64,000 bases of DNA, taken from positions 1 through 64,000 of the forward strand of contig JABRVX010000040.1 in assembly GCA_039961735.1 (NCBI GenBank), written 5' to 3'. Below the pieces are notes generated by a model. It was not told where the DNA came from. It saw only the letters and a list, made by a program, of their open reading frames with translations, and did not search any database. Origin of the DNA: Fimbriimonadia bacterium. GTDB lineage: Bacteria; Armatimonadota; Fimbriimonadia; Fimbriimonadales; JABRVX01. This document shows positions 1-9,462 of this stretch, piece after piece (the first letter of the stretch is position 1; each line of letters starts with the position of its first letter). The position numbers were made by a program, and so were the translations under genes.

Positions 1-68
1 TCGACAGCGATGAGGAGCCGATCGGCTGCTTGCTGATCGAGATGGTCAACGCCGCGCTCTGGAACTAA
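1..68 (+). CDS. 3' end of an unidentified gene (partial)
   Basis: Only the last 21 codons are inside the window, in the frame that begins at base 3 and ends at a TAA at 66-68. The visible tail reads DSDEEPIGCLLIEMVNAALWN broken at the window edge, an acidic then amphipathic stretch with no motif I can assign. It is followed at once by a strong hairpin, which supports this being a true gene end. Function cannot be inferred. Confidence 0.45.
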   Translation, partial: DSDEEPIGCLLIEMVNAALWN

Positions 69-93
69 TCCAGAACAGTTAGAGGCGAATAAC

Positions 94-123
94 TCCGGGG
101 GACCGCTTCGGCGGTCCCCCGGA
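94..123 (+). terminator. Strong GC hairpin with TTCG tetraloop downstream of the partial gene
   Basis: A perfect 13-bp stem (94-106 with 111-123) closes a TTCG tetraloop, one of the most stable RNA loops. It lies 26 bp after the stop codon of the upstream gene and 62 bp before the smc -35 box. The downstream bases are only mildly U-rich, so it resembles an intrinsic terminator without a classical U tract. Confidence 0.65.
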
Positions 124-184
124 ACGTTTAACGGCCTGATGTCCCGGTCGGCAGGTCTCCAGCCAGCCAAATGTTGACGATCGG

Positions 185-213
185 TTGACAGAAGCCACAA
201 CCCGTGGTATGCT
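185..213 (+). promoter_or_regulatory. Sigma-70-type promoter of smc
   Basis: TTGACA at 185-190 is separated by exactly 17 bp from TATGCT at 208-213. Transcription would begin near 220, leaving a leader of roughly 17 nt that carries a GGAAG ribosome binding site (226-230) ahead of the TTG codon at 237. The promoter overlaps the upstream in-frame GTG at 204, so that GTG cannot be the start on this transcript. Confidence 0.75.
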
Positions 214-236
214 TTGACCGTCTACGGAAGGCCCCC

Positions 237-3200
237 TTGTACCTACGCAAGCTCAAGCTCTACGGATTCAAATCGTTTGCCGACCGCACCGAACTCGAGT
301 TCGACCCGAAGCTGCTCGCTATCGTCGGACCGAACGGCTGCGGAAAGAGCAACATCGTTGACGCCATCCTGTGGGGCCTCGGCGAGCACAATCCACGCAA
401 TCTGAGAGCCGAATCCGCAGCCGACGTGATCTTCGCCGGATCGGCGCGCCGCAAGGGCCTGGGATACGCCGAAGTTCAGTTGCTCTTCGATAACGAAGAC
501 GGCGCACTGCCCTTCCCGGCCGCAGAAGTTGCCGTGACCCGACGGGTGACTCAGGACGGTCAAGGTGAGTACCTGATCAACGGCAAGTCGTGCAGGCAGA
601 AGGACATCGTGGACCTGTTTGCCGATACCGGCCTTGGCCGCACCGGCTACGCCATCGTAAGCCAGCGAGAAGTGGATGCCGTTCTCAGTGCGCATCCCGA
701 GGTACGCCGGGCGCTACTCGACGAGGCGGCGGGCGTCCAGAGGTTCCGTGCGCGGCGTGAGGACACGGTAAAGCGCCTAGAGCAGGCGTCCTACCACCTT
801 CAGCGTGCTCAGGATCTGCTGAACGAGATCGAGCGGCAGATCAAGCCGATGGAAAGCCAGGCTGCCGATGCTATCGCATACCGCGAGGCGCGGGACCGGC
901 TCCGCCAGCTCGAGGTCGGCCTGCTGCTGCGCGATGTCCATAGGCTGGCGGAAAGCACCAAGAGACTGGAAGCCGATCTCGGCGACCTCGCCCTCGAACT
1001 GGATCGGGTGGATACCGCAATCCTGGAGGGCGAGCAGCGAGCGCGGGTCATCGCCGACTCCGTCGTGGACGCCGAGAAGGAGCTGGATCGCGTGCGCGGC
1101 CTTCAACAGGCTGCTCACACCGAGGCCGAGCGCGCGGATAGCAAGTTGGCGCTTGCAACCCAGCGCCTCGATTCCCTGCGCGCACTTTTGACCTCACACG
1201 AGGAACACGCCGTTGCCGCTGCCTCCGAAGCCCAAAGGCTCACCGAGGAGCTAGCGCGTGCAGAGGAACGCTTGGAGCGCGCGAAACAGGAGTTGGCCGC
1301 CCACGCTCCCAGTCTGGACGCTGAGCTCCTCGAGAGGCTGAATGCCGAGCTTGCAGCCAGGCTCGAAGAGCTAGCGGCGGTGCGTCGTGCCGAGATGGAG
1401 TACAACCGCCTGGAGGCGGAGCGAAAGCAGGGCGTGCTCCAGATCTGCAGGCTTCGTGACGAGGCAACCGAGCTTCGACGACGGCAAAACAACCTGTCTG
1501 CCCTCTCTTCCGAGCTTCAACAAGCCTACGAGCAGGCCTCGAACGCACTGAGCCATGCACAAGTAGAGGCAGAGGCCGCGGCGCAGGAAGCTGAACAACT
1601 GACGGAGCAGCGGCAACAACTCCTTGCCGAAGTGGCGTCGGCCGAGAGAGAGCATGCCGCCCGACGCGCCACCTTACAGGCGCTGCACAGCGCAATCCCC
1701 GGCGATGCGTGCGGGATTCTACTGGAACAGGGCTTGGCGGAAGGCGCACCCAGACTCGCGGCGAAGATCCGGGTGGGGTCCGAGTACCGCAAGGCCCTGG
1801 ATGCCGCTCTCGGCCCATCTGCCGCCGCGCTCCTTTCCCAGTCCCCCGAGAGTGCCGACCGTCTTCTGGACGCACTTGCAACACTCGACCGCGGGCGCGG
1901 AATGGTTGCCTATCCTACAAGAGCAGAGGCCGGCCATCAGGAGGCATTGCGTGCGGAGGCCGCCGCTGCGGGCGCGCTGGGTCTGGCAGAAGACTTCGTG
2001 GAGGCCGAGGAACCCTGCCGCGGCGTGGTTCGGCGCCTGTTGCATGGGATCGTCGTGGCTCGGGATCGTTCCTCAGCTCGAGACCTAACGAACCTCCATG
2101 GAGACTGGCGACGCATCGTCACACTCAGCGGAGAAGTTATTTATCGAGAAGGCCTTGCCGAAGCGGGTGACTTCCTCGGCAGGGTGGTAATCGAAGCGGA
2201 ACTGCGCGAGATCGCTGAGCAGGCGGAGGCAGACAAGGTCAAGGTCGAGGCCCTGCAGATACGAGTCCGCGAAGTCGAGCAGAGTCTTGGGATCGCCCTT
2301 TCCAAGCGCTCGGAAGCCAACCGCAGGTTGGAGGAGGCTCGCGAGGCTGCGGAGCAGTCGGGAGCCAAGGTGCAGGAAGCGCAAGGAGAGCTGCGCTTCC
2401 TCTCCGAGCGCGTAGAGCGCCTGGAGGCGCAGATCCACGAGCAGTCTCAACGACTGCAGCAAGACATCGAGCCTGTTGACCCGCACGCAGTGGAGAAACT
2501 GGAGGTGGAGATCTCTGACCTGCGAGCACAAATTGCGTCGTTGGAGGCCGATGCTCGGCGCTCGGACCGCGACCGCGAGGTGCTGGCCGAACGCGTGCGA
2601 GAGACGGAGTCAGAGGTGGCCCGCCTCAAGACCCGTTTGGCCGAGTCGGAAGTGGCTCGTGAGGAGGGACTAGCCAAACAGCAGGAGCTGACCCGCCAGA
2701 TCGAGCAAGCTGAGGCCGAGAGACTCGAGCTGGAGGCTCTGCGCAGAGCTGCCGAAGCGGCAAAGCAGGAAGCGGACAGCGCGTACGAGGCAGCCCGAGT
2801 AGCCCGCGCAGAACTGCTCGAGGAGAGCTTCCAGGCCACAGAAACCGTGAAGTCGCTGCGGTTGGACCGTGAGGCGATGCTCAATCGTAACCACGACTTG
2901 GAGCTGGAGCGAGCAAAGGCAGAGATTCGTCGGTCCAACGCGCTAAAGTCCCTCGCAGAAGAGCACGAGATCAGCGAAGAGGAAGCGGAGGAGATGCTGC
3001 GTGACTTCCGGCTGCCAGAAGGCGCGATATCGGAGGCCGCTGCGCTGCGCCGAGAGCTTCGGCGGCTCGGCGATGTGAACCTCGGTGCGGTCGAAGCGCT
3101 CGAGGCCCTGAAGGAACGCAGGGATTCCCTGGTCACCCAAAGAGACGACCTGCACGAGTCACGCGATCGCATCCTTGCTGCGATGCAGGAGATCGAAGCC

Positions 3201-3686
3201 GCCACGAAGAGCCGATTCCTCGAGACCTTCGAGGCAGTCAGTCGAGAGTTCGAAGCGGTGTTCGCTCGACTCTTCGCTGGAGGAATCGGACAACTCAAGC
3301 TGACCAACCCGGACGACGTGATGTCTAGTGGGGTGGACATCGAAGTGCAGCTCCCGGGGAAGCGCCGCCAGAAGATGGAGCTTCTCTCCGGCGGTGAGCG
3401 GGCGCTTACTGCCATTGCCTTGCTCTTCTCACTCTTGCGCGTGCGCCCAAGCCCGTTGTGCATCCTGGACGAGGTGGACGCCCCCCTCGACGGACGAAAC
3501 GTCGAGCGGTTCTGCGAGATGCTGCGCGAGTTCGCAGAAGAGATGCAGTTCCTGGTCGTCACGCACAACGCCGTCACCATCGAAGCCGCTCAGGTCTGGT
3601 ACGGCGTGACGATGCAGGAGCCGGGAGTCAGCACCGTCGTTCCGTTCGGCCGCGGCGCGCGCGCCGTGGTGTCCGCCTCGGTTTGA
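237..3686 (+). CDS. smc: Chromosome segregation protein SMC
   Basis: SMC is the ATP-driven coiled-coil protein that, as a dimer with ScpA/ScpB, organises and segregates the chromosome. The product is 1149 residues, normal for bacterial SMC. It has a Walker A GPNGCGKS at about residues 31-38, a long coiled coil, a globular hinge at about 487-640, a second coiled coil, then the ABC signature LLSGGERA near 1049 and Walker B ILDEVDAPLD near 1075. I place the start at TTG 237 because it gives the family N-terminus (M-YLRKLKLYGFKSF), has GGAAG six bases upstream and lies downstream of the promoter. A GTG in frame at 204 lies inside the promoter spacer. The stop overlaps the next gene's TTG start (TTGA), so the two may be translationally coupled. 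scpA and scpB are not in the window. Confidence 0.96.
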   Translation: MYLRKLKLYGFKSFADRTELEFDPKLLAIVGPNGCGKSNIVDAILWGLGEHNPRNLRAESAADVIFAGSARRKGLGYAEVQLLFDNEDGALPFPAAEVAVTRRVTQDGQGEYLINGKSCRQKDIVDLFADTGLGRTGYAIVSQREVDAVLSAHPEVRRALLDEAAGVQRFRARREDTVKRLEQASYHLQRAQDLLNEIERQIKPMESQAADAIAYREARDRLRQLEVGLLLRDVHRLAESTKRLEADLGDLALELDRVDTAILEGEQRARVIADSVVDAEKELDRVRGLQQAAHTEAERADSKLALATQRLDSLRALLTSHEEHAVAAASEAQRLTEELARAEERLERAKQELAAHAPSLDAELLERLNAELAARLEELAAVRRAEMEYNRLEAERKQGVLQICRLRDEATELRRRQNNLSALSSELQQAYEQASNALSHAQVEAEAAAQEAEQLTEQRQQLLAEVASAEREHAARRATLQALHSAIPGDACGILLEQGLAEGAPRLAAKIRVGSEYRKALDAALGPSAAALLSQSPESADRLLDALATLDRGRGMVAYPTRAEAGHQEALRAEAAAAGALGLAEDFVEAEEPCRGVVRRLLHGIVVARDRSSARDLTNLHGDWRRIVTLSGEVIYREGLAEAGDFLGRVVIEAELREIAEQAEADKVKVEALQIRVREVEQSLGIALSKRSEANRRLEEAREAAEQSGAKVQEAQGELRFLSERVERLEAQIHEQSQRLQQDIEPVDPHAVEKLEVEISDLRAQIASLEADARRSDRDREVLAERVRETESEVARLKTRLAESEVAREEGLAKQQELTRQIEQAEAERLELEALRRAAEAAKQEADSAYEAARVARAELLEESFQATETVKSLRLDREAMLNRNHDLELERAKAEIRRSNALKSLAEEHEISEEEAEEMLRDFRLPEGAISEAAALRRELRRLGDVNLGAVEALEALKERRDSLVTQRDDLHESRDRILAAMQEIEAATKSRFLETFEAVSREFEAVFARLFAGGIGQLKLTNPDDVMSSGVDIEVQLPGKRRQKMELLSGGERALTAIALLFSLLRVRPSPLCILDEVDAPLDGRNVERFCEMLREFAEEMQFLVVTHNAVTIEAAQVWYGVTMQEPGVSTVVPFGRGARAVVSASV

Positions 3687-5653
3687 TCCGCTCGGACCGC
3701 ATCGGAGTGGACGTGGGCGGCACGTTCACCGACGTAGTTGCGCTGCTGAATGGCGAACTCGTCACTTGCAAGGTGGCTTCCACGCCCGTCAACCCGGACG
3801 CATCGGTCCTCAACGCGATTCGCAGCCTCAGCCCCCCGCCGTTCGTTCTGCTGCACGGGACTACCGTCGCAACCAACGCAGTACTCGAGCGCAAAGGAGC
3901 GCGAACCGCTTTCGTCACGACCCAAGGTTTCCGAGACCTTCTGACCATCGGCAGGCAGACGCGGCGGAGCCTGTACGACCTAGAGCCTCAGCCCACACCC
4001 ACGGTCGTGCCCCGCGATCTGTGCTTCGAGCTTCCCGAGCGCATGACTTACGATGGCAAGGAGCTCGCTAGACCCACTCGTAGCGACTTGGGCCGGCTCA
4101 GCAGACGGCTACGGAAGCACGCGGTGCAAGCAGTCGCAGTATGTTTTCTTTACAGCTACATCTATCCCGAACACGAGCGGTTCGTCGGTTCAGCGCTCAC
4201 GCGCCGCTTCGTCTCGTTATCCCACCGAATCGCCCCCGAGTTTCGGGAGTACGAGCGGGCGTCCACCACCGCCATCAACGCATATGTCGGCCCGACCATG
4301 GCGGCCTATCTCCGGCGACTCGAATCCGATGCGCAGGGTCTCGGTGCCCAGCGCGTTCGCATCATGCACTCCAGCGGAGGTGCTCTGTCGGTTAGCGAAG
4401 CGATCGAGAGGCCGGTGACGACGCTGCTGTCGGGGCCCGCCGCGGGAGCGGTGGCCGCGTGGGAGGTGGCTCGACAGGCAGGCATTTCGCACGCCGTCAG
4501 CTTCGATATGGGTGGTACATCCACGGACGTGGCTATGCTGGCCGGCGGCCCGGTGGCCCGGCCTGGCGGCGAGATTGGCGGTATGCCCATTCGCGTCCCG
4601 ATGATGGACATCCACACGGTTGGCGCTGGAGGGGGATCGCTCGCTTGGGTGGATAACGCCGGGGCACTGAGGGTCGGTCCGCAGAGCGCAGGCGCCGATC
4701 CAGGTCCGGCGGCGTATGGGCGTGGGACAGACCTCACTGTCACTGACGCGAACATCGTGCTTGGAAGGCTCGTCCCCGAGGCCTTCGCAGGTGGCGAGAT
4801 GCCGCTAGACCCCGGCAGATCGCTCGCCGCAGCCGAATGCCTGGGGAAGCAGCTCGGTCTGAGCGCTGAGGACACCTGCCACGCAGTCGTCGATCTCGCA
4901 AACGCACACATGGCCCGTGCCATTCGAACGGTCTCGGTTGCGCGGGGCTACGAGCCGGACAGCCTGTCGCTAGTGGCATTCGGAGGATGTGGGGGGTTGC
5001 ACGCCTGCGCGCTGGCCGACGCAATCGGCATCCAGCGGGTGCTCGTACCTCCGCAGCCTGGGCTGCTGTCCGCTTTCGGGCTGCTCTTCGCGCCGGTGAT
5101 GCGCGAGGCGGTGCGGTCCGTGATGCTGCGGGGCGAGGTGCAACCCGCAGAGTTGAGCGACCTCTGCGAGGACCTGGTTGAGGAGGCATCTGCGCCCGTC
5201 CTTTCCGAGCGGTCCGGCCGCGCAGCGCCTCGCGTTGCACTCTCCGCCGACCTGCGGTACGAGGGACAGTCATGGGAACTTACACTGCCCCTAGATCCTG
5301 CCAGACCCTTGTCCTGCATCGCCGCTTTTCACCGCCTGCACCGCAGGCGATACGGAGTGTCCGACCCCAGCGCTCCCGTGGAGTGGACCGCCCTGCGCGC
5401 GCGAGTGGAACTTCCCAGTACTGCTCCCCCGAGCTTCGGCACTCCGCGCTTGTCCGTTTCTGTGCCGAAGCGCACCTCACTCGGCGAGCGACTGCCCGTT
5501 GTCCGACGCGATGCGATGCCGGCGACGGCAAGAGGCCCAGTGGTAATCGCCCAAGGCGACTCCACGCTGTACCTGCCAAAGGGCTGGCGCGCCGGGGTGC
5601 ACGCCTCGGGAACGCTCGTCGTAACCCGCGACTTAACTAACGGACCCCCGTAG
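3683..5653 (+). CDS. Hydantoinase/oxoprolinase (HyuA) family protein
   Basis: This 656-residue protein belongs to the HyuA/acetone carboxylase beta family, which uses ATP to open or carboxylate cyclic amides, hydantoins or ketones. The N-terminal actin-fold phosphate motif [13 protein letters not shown] is at about residues 7-19. The central domain carries LSGPAAGAV and [11 protein letters not shown], typical of the second nucleotide site, and [17 protein letters not shown] marks the C-terminal module. The frame stays open about 75 codons upstream, but that part lies inside smc and resembles nothing, so I take TTG 3683, which overlaps the smc stop. HyuA normally works with a HyuB subunit, and no hyuB is adjacent, so the substrate is unknown. 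It could be a stand-alone family member with a different role. Confidence 0.88.
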   Translation: MIRSDRIGVDVGGTFTDVVALLNGELVTCKVASTPVNPDASVLNAIRSLSPPPFVLLHGTTVATNAVLERKGARTAFVTTQGFRDLLTIGRQTRRSLYDLEPQPTPTVVPRDLCFELPERMTYDGKELARPTRSDLGRLSRRLRKHAVQAVAVCFLYSYIYPEHERFVGSALTRRFVSLSHRIAPEFREYERASTTAINAYVGPTMAAYLRRLESDAQGLGAQRVRIMHSSGGALSVSEAIERPVTTLLSGPAAGAVAAWEVARQAGISHAVSFDMGGTSTDVAMLAGGPVARPGGEIGGMPIRVPMMDIHTVGAGGGSLAWVDNAGALRVGPQSAGADPGPAAYGRGTDLTVTDANIVLGRLVPEAFAGGEMPLDPGRSLAAAECLGKQLGLSAEDTCHAVVDLANAHMARAIRTVSVARGYEPDSLSLVAFGGCGGLHACALADAIGIQRVLVPPQPGLLSAFGLLFAPVMREAVRSVMLRGEVQPAELSDLCEDLVEEASAPVLSERSGRAAPRVALSADLRYEGQSWELTLPLDPARPLSCIAAFHRLHRRRYGVSDPSAPVEWTALRARVELPSTAPPSFGTPRLSVSVPKRTSLGERLPVVRRDAMPATARGPVVIAQGDSTLYLPKGWRAGVHASGTLVVTRDLTNGPP

Positions 5654-5691
5654 CTTGCGTAAGCCTGCGCGTTTGTGTCAGAACACCGAAG

Positions 5692-6150
5692 ATGGCAGGT
5701 GCGGAGAAGCGCCCGCTGGGGGCGCACATGGTGGATGTGGGACACAAAGCGGTTACCTCGCGACATGCCGTCGCCAGGGGGTCGGTTTTTTTGCCCCCAC
5801 AGACTCTGACCGCACTGCGAGAAGGAAGGCTTCCCAAGGGCGACGTTCTGGGCGTTGCGCAGACAGCGGGCATCATGGCAGCGAAACGGACGGCCGATCT
5901 ACTGCCTTTGTGCCACAACCTCCCTCTCGATCATCTATCAGTTGACCTCGAGATCGCCAATGATGGAGTCGTGATAGAAGCTAGAGCGGCGGCGCCCGGC
6001 AAGACCGGAGTGGAAATGGAAGCGTTGACCGCGGTAGCAGTTGCTGCTCTTACTGTTTATGATATGTGCAAGTCTGCCGGTCCCGGTATTCGAATCACCG
6101 AGATTACACTCATCGAAAAAACCGGAGGTCAGACCGATTGGCGGTTGTAA
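5692..6150 (+). CDS. moaC: Cyclic pyranopterin monophosphate synthase MoaC
   Basis: MoaC converts the MoaA product (3',8-cyclo-GTP) to cyclic pyranopterin monophosphate, the first stable intermediate of molybdenum cofactor synthesis. The protein has 152 residues, close to the family norm of about 160. It shows the family marks MVDVGHK near the N-terminus, [15 protein letters not shown] around residues 63-77 and [13 protein letters not shown] with YDMCKSAG near the C-terminus, which include the catalytic Lys and Asp regions. ATG 5692 is preferred over the ATG 12 codons later because MoaC proteins usually have about a dozen residues before MVDV. It overlaps the next gene by 13 bp. moaA is not in the window. 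Confidence 0.96.
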   Translation: MAGAEKRPLGAHMVDVGHKAVTSRHAVARGSVFLPPQTLTALREGRLPKGDVLGVAQTAGIMAAKRTADLLPLCHNLPLDHLSVDLEIANDGVVIEARAAAPGKTGVEMEALTAVAVAALTVYDMCKSAGPGIRITEITLIEKTGGQTDWRL

Positions 6151-6641
6151 ATATTCACGATATCACGTTTGCCTTGCTAACCGTGAGCGACTCGCGAGCG
6201 GCAGGAAAAGGAGTAGATCTCTCCGGAGTGGAGCTTGCACGCTGGGTCGAAATGGCTGGCGGCTTCGTCGCGCAACAGCAAGTCGTTGGCGATACGCAGA
6301 CGATGATAAGTCGCGCCATCCTCAGTATGTGCGGCTCCTGTGACGTGGTGATAACCACGGGTGGTACTGGATTGGGCCCGCGCGACGTGACGCCTGAAGC
6401 AACGAAGTCCGTCATTGAAAGGGAAGTGCCCGGAATAGCCGAGATGCTCCGTGCCGTCGGGATGAAGAACAACCAATACGCGTGCCTCTCACGCGGTGTC
6501 GCAGGTACAGTAGGCAACTCACTCGTGATCAACCTGCCCGGATCACCAAAGGCCATCAATGAGAGCATGGAAGCGCTTCTCGACATCCTGCCGCACGCCG
6601 TTGCGCTGTTGCGAGGCCGCACGGATCATCCGGAGCAGTAG
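6138..6641 (+). CDS. mogA: Molybdopterin adenylyltransferase MogA/MoaB
   Basis: This 167-residue protein adenylylates molybdopterin ahead of molybdate insertion. It has the MoCF-biosynthesis fold marks [36 protein letters not shown] (the GGTG pterin/AMP-binding loop) and [11 protein letters not shown]. The start is TTG 6138, inside the end of moaC, because a very good GGAGGT (6124-6129) lies eight bases before it. The next in-frame ATG codons are too far inside the fold. Overlap with moaC predicts coupled translation. The family name could equally be MoaB; the two cannot be separated reliably by eye. Confidence 0.93.
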   Translation: MAVVNIHDITFALLTVSDSRAAGKGVDLSGVELARWVEMAGGFVAQQQVVGDTQTMISRAILSMCGSCDVVITTGGTGLGPRDVTPEATKSVIEREVPGIAEMLRAVGMKNNQYACLSRGVAGTVGNSLVINLPGSPKAINESMEALLDILPHAVALLRGRTDHPEQ

Positions 6642-6644
6642 CGT

Positions 6645-7421
6645 GTGGTTCTAGTAGACACCCACTGCCACCTGAACACGCCGGAGAGCTATCCCGACCT
6701 CGATGATGTGCTATGTCGCGCAAGAAACGCCGGCGTGGCTGCATTCGTGGTGGTAGGAATTGACGAGGAACACACTCCTCTCGCGCTCCGGATAGCCGAG
6801 GAGCACCATGACGTGCTCGCAGTAGTGGGAATGCATCCGAACAGCGCGTCCAGCTTCGACGAAACCCAGCATGAGTGCTTCTTCGAGTGGATACGCCACC
6901 CACGCGTGGTAGCGATCGGCGAAACGGGCCTCGACCTGTACCGCGATCGCACATCCCTAGAAGATCAGATGTCGGCGCTCGAGTGGCACCTGTGCCAAGC
7001 CGACGAGACCGGCCTACCTCTCGTGTTCCACTGCCGCAACGCGTATGACGAACTGCTCGGAGCCCTTGAGACTCGTGGGACGGCCATGCGCGGAGTCCTG
7101 CATTGCTTCTCGGGGACTATGCAGCACGCAGAGCGCGCGCTCGCCCTAGGTCTGCACCTCGGTTTCGATGGTCCTGTCACGTATAAGAACGCGCAACTGA
7201 CCCGGGAGATCGTGTGCATGTGCCCGGCCGATCGCATGTTGCTCGAGACCGACTGCCCGTACCTCCCCCCCGAGCCGCACCGCGGGAAGCGCAACGAGCC
7301 GGCCTATCTGCCTCTGATCGCCGCCGCCGTAGCATCGGCACGCGGGGAGACGGCGGAACAGGTAGCTAGGCAGACTACCCGCAACGCAGAGGCGCTCTTC
7401 GGGATCCGTGTGGCCGGCTAG
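6645..7421 (+). CDS. tatD: TatD family metal-dependent deoxyribonuclease
   Basis: TatD-type enzymes are TIM-barrel metal-dependent hydrolases with DNase or 3'-5' exonuclease activity, linked to DNA repair. All expected ligands are visible over 258 residues: DTHCHLN (HxH) at the N-terminus, the Glu of GETGLDLY, PLVFHCRNA, GVLHCFSGT and the Asp in LLETDCPYLPP. The start is GTG 6645, three bases after the mogA stop, with a CGGAG element nine bases upstream. It ends convergently with the FAD oxidase gene, the two overlapping by 4 bp (CTAG). Confidence 0.94.
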   Translation: MVLVDTHCHLNTPESYPDLDDVLCRARNAGVAAFVVVGIDEEHTPLALRIAEEHHDVLAVVGMHPNSASSFDETQHECFFEWIRHPRVVAIGETGLDLYRDRTSLEDQMSALEWHLCQADETGLPLVFHCRNAYDELLGALETRGTAMRGVLHCFSGTMQHAERALALGLHLGFDGPVTYKNAQLTREIVCMCPADRMLLETDCPYLPPEPHRGKRNEPAYLPLIAAAVASARGETAEQVARQTTRNAEALFGIRVAG

Positions 7422-8776
7422 TCGGGCAGGACCTTACCCGGATTGAGAATCGCGGTGCGGTCCAGCACCTCCTTCAGCCGGCGCATCACGGCCAGCGTAG
7501 CATCCGAGTACATCTCTCGCATCATCGCTCGCTTCTCCACTCCGATGCCGTGCTCTCCCGAGATACTCCCGCCGACGCGAATACACTCTGCAAGCACCTC
7601 CCGACCGGCCCGAGCGACCGCATCTGCCTGCCCAGGGGCCGACTCGTCGAACAGCAGGATCGGATGGAGGTTGCCGTCGCCCGCATGAAACACGTTGGCG
7701 TGCTGAAGTCCGTGGCGCTCGGCAATCGCGTTCGCCCTTCGGAGCATGGTCGCGAGCTTGGACCGAGGCACCGCCCCGTCATGCGACGCGTGGCTCGGAG
7801 CGAGATGCCCGAACGCCGCTACGGCCTTCTTGCGAACCTGCCACAAGTAGGCGCGCTCTTCGGGGCTCGCGGCGGAGCTGATGCGGCTGGCGCCTGCGGT
7901 GCGCAGCATCCCCTCTGCTGCCTGCACCGCGTCCCGAACCGGCACCTCTGCTCCCTCGAACTCCACGAGGAGCGCTACCTGCGCATCCTCCCCCGCATCG
8001 AAGCCAAAAGCCGATTTGGCAGCCTTCAGAACCGGTTGGTCCAGCATCTCCAGTGCGCTAGGAGGCAGCGAGTGCCCCATCAGGCGGCACACCGCGTCGC
8101 ACGCGGCGTCCAGGTCCGGCAACACCGCCCACAGCGTGGCCGTGGCAGCAGGCATCGGGAGTACGCGAACGCAGGCTTCGGTAATGGTGCCTAGCGTGCC
8201 CTCGCTCCCAGCGAAGAGGCCGATCAATTCCGCGGCTTCGCGATCCGTTAGCCGTACGACCTCGCCGTCAGCGAGTACCACGGTCAGCCCCAGGATGTGC
8301 TGGGCGGTGGTCCCATAGCGCAGGGTGTGCGGGCCGCCGGCGTTGGCAGCGATGTTGCCTCCCAGCGTTGCCACTGCCTGCGACGAGGGGTCGGGCCCGA
8401 AGAACAGGCCGTGCGGTTCCACCGCCCGGTTGATCGCGAGGTTCGTGACACCCGCTTCCGCCGACACGCGCCGGTTCTCGACGTCCACTTCCAGGATTCG
8501 CGTCATCCGTGCCAACGACAGCACGATGCCGCCGCGAACGGGCGTGGCGCCGCCCACCAGTCCGGTCCCGGCACCCCGAGGCACGATGGGCAGCGCGTGA
8601 CGATGGGCGAAGCGGCATAGGTCCGACACCTGCTCTGTGCTATCGGGAAGCACAACGGCTGCAGCTGTGCCCTTAGCCAGCGTGTAGGCGTCGCACTCGT
8701 AGGTCGCTACCTCGGCCTTCGCGTGGATCACGCCGTCGCGCCCGACGATGCGCGCTAGCTCTCGGGCCAAGTTCAC
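7418..8776 (-). CDS. glcD: FAD-binding oxidase, glycolate oxidase GlcD type
   Basis: The 452-residue product is an FAD-linked 2-hydroxyacid oxidase/dehydrogenase of the GlcD/D-lactate dehydrogenase class. The N-terminal PCMH-type FAD domain carries PRGAGTGLVGGATP near residue 67 and TLGGNIAANAGGP near 137. The C-terminal FAD-oxidase domain contains HAGDGNLHP and ends SGEHGIGVEKR...LNPGKVLPD. The substrate is probably glycolate or D-lactate, but sequence cannot decide which. No glcE or glcF (electron-transfer subunits) are adjacent. The GTG start overlaps the stop of the upstream gene (GTGA), so the two are likely co-translated despite unrelated functions. Confidence 0.93.
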   Translation of the reverse strand: MNLARELARIVGRDGVIHAKAEVATYECDAYTLAKGTAAAVVLPDSTEQVSDLCRFAHRHALPIVPRGAGTGLVGGATPVRGGIVLSLARMTRILEVDVENRRVSAEAGVTNLAINRAVEPHGLFFGPDPSSQAVATLGGNIAANAGGPHTLRYGTTAQHILGLTVVLADGEVVRLTDREAAELIGLFAGSEGTLGTITEACVRVLPMPAATATLWAVLPDLDAACDAVCRLMGHSLPPSALEMLDQPVLKAAKSAFGFDAGEDAQVALLVEFEGAEVPVRDAVQAAEGMLRTAGASRISSAASPEERAYLWQVRKKAVAAFGHLAPSHASHDGAVPRSKLATMLRRANAIAERHGLQHANVFHAGDGNLHPILLFDESAPGQADAVARAGREVLAECIRVGGSISGEHGIGVEKRAMMREMYSDATLAVMRRLKEVLDRTAILNPGKVLPD

Positions 8777-9369
8777 GGTTCGGGTGCCAGCGCCGCCGCG
8801 TGGCCGTCCGCGTACACGATGTGGTTTTTGCCTTCGTGGCGTCCGGGCTTGGGCAGCAGCCTCTTGGGGTCACCGTGCGCGTTCTTGGACGTATCTGTGG
8901 AGTCGAAGAGCATCGGCGTCTGTCCGGCGGCCTTCCACTCTTCGACGTTCTGTTTCAACGGCCGGAGCTGCTCGGAGAGAGATGCGTTCATCGCATACCC
9001 GTACACACCCTCGCCGAGCCCCAGTTCTGGGCACTGAAACAACTTCCAGGCCTCCTCCTCCAGCATGTCGTCCGCCTTGGCGTAACGGAACAGCTCGTCC
9101 ATCCATACGTCCTTGGGGGGGAAGGCATCCGCGCTCTCTAGGTAGAGGGACATCGCGCGACTCAGCTTGTGGAGGTTCTCCATGCAGCCCGTGGTTGCGA
9201 ACGGGCGCTTCGGCTTGAACACCGAGACCCAGATGTCTCCCGGCGTGAAGCCCGTTGCGATGAAGATGCCGAGGAACACGACCGCAGCGAGTAGCACGGC
9301 GAGGCAAGTGCAAGCCATGCATCGCTTGCAGCCTCCTCCAACGCATCCTGCTCTTGCTCCATTGGACAT
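8773..9369 (-). CDS. Pseudopilin-like protein with C-terminal H-x9-DG motif
   Basis: A 198-residue membrane-anchored protein. A Cys-rich N-terminus (CVGGGCKRCMACTC) leads into one transmembrane helix at about residues 19-42. The exported part resembles type II pseudopilin/DUF1559-like proteins: CMENLHKLSRAMSLYLESADAFPP, LFQCPE, and near the end HEGKNHIVYADGHAA, the H-x9-DG signature. The usual prepilin cleavage site is not evident. The start is ATG 9369, preceded by AAGGAGG at eight bases; an in-frame start nine codons upstream has no such site. Such proteins are abundant in Armatimonadota and Planctomycetota, with roles mostly unknown. It is transcribed divergently from the GGDEF gene and coupled to glcD. 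Confidence 0.8.
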   Translation of the reverse strand: MSNGARAGCVGGGCKRCMACTCLAVLLAAVVFLGIFIATGFTPGDIWVSVFKPKRPFATTGCMENLHKLSRAMSLYLESADAFPPKDVWMDELFRYAKADDMLEEEAWKLFQCPELGLGEGVYGYAMNASLSEQLRPLKQNVEEWKAAGQTPMLFDSTDTSKNAHGDPKRLLPKPGRHEGKNHIVYADGHAAALAPEP

Positions 9370-9462
9370 CGCAAGGACCTCCTTGTGCCGCGGCAACCCC
9401 GGAACCCTGAGATTCGACTTCAGATTTGCCGAAACTCAATGGGGAGTAGAACGCAAGTACCT

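Noticed and set aside
204-236. Upstream GTG start for smc giving 11 extra residues
   Set aside because: It lies between the -35 and -10 boxes, has no ribosome binding site, and the extra residues do not fit the SMC N-terminus.
2447-3580. 377-codon open frame antisense to smc
   Set aside because: Ser/Arg-rich translation of the coiled-coil codons read backwards; no domain or start signal.
3458-3682. 75-codon N-terminal extension of the hyuA-like gene
   Set aside because: It is inside smc in another frame, rich in Arg, and the family N-terminus starts right after TTG 3683.
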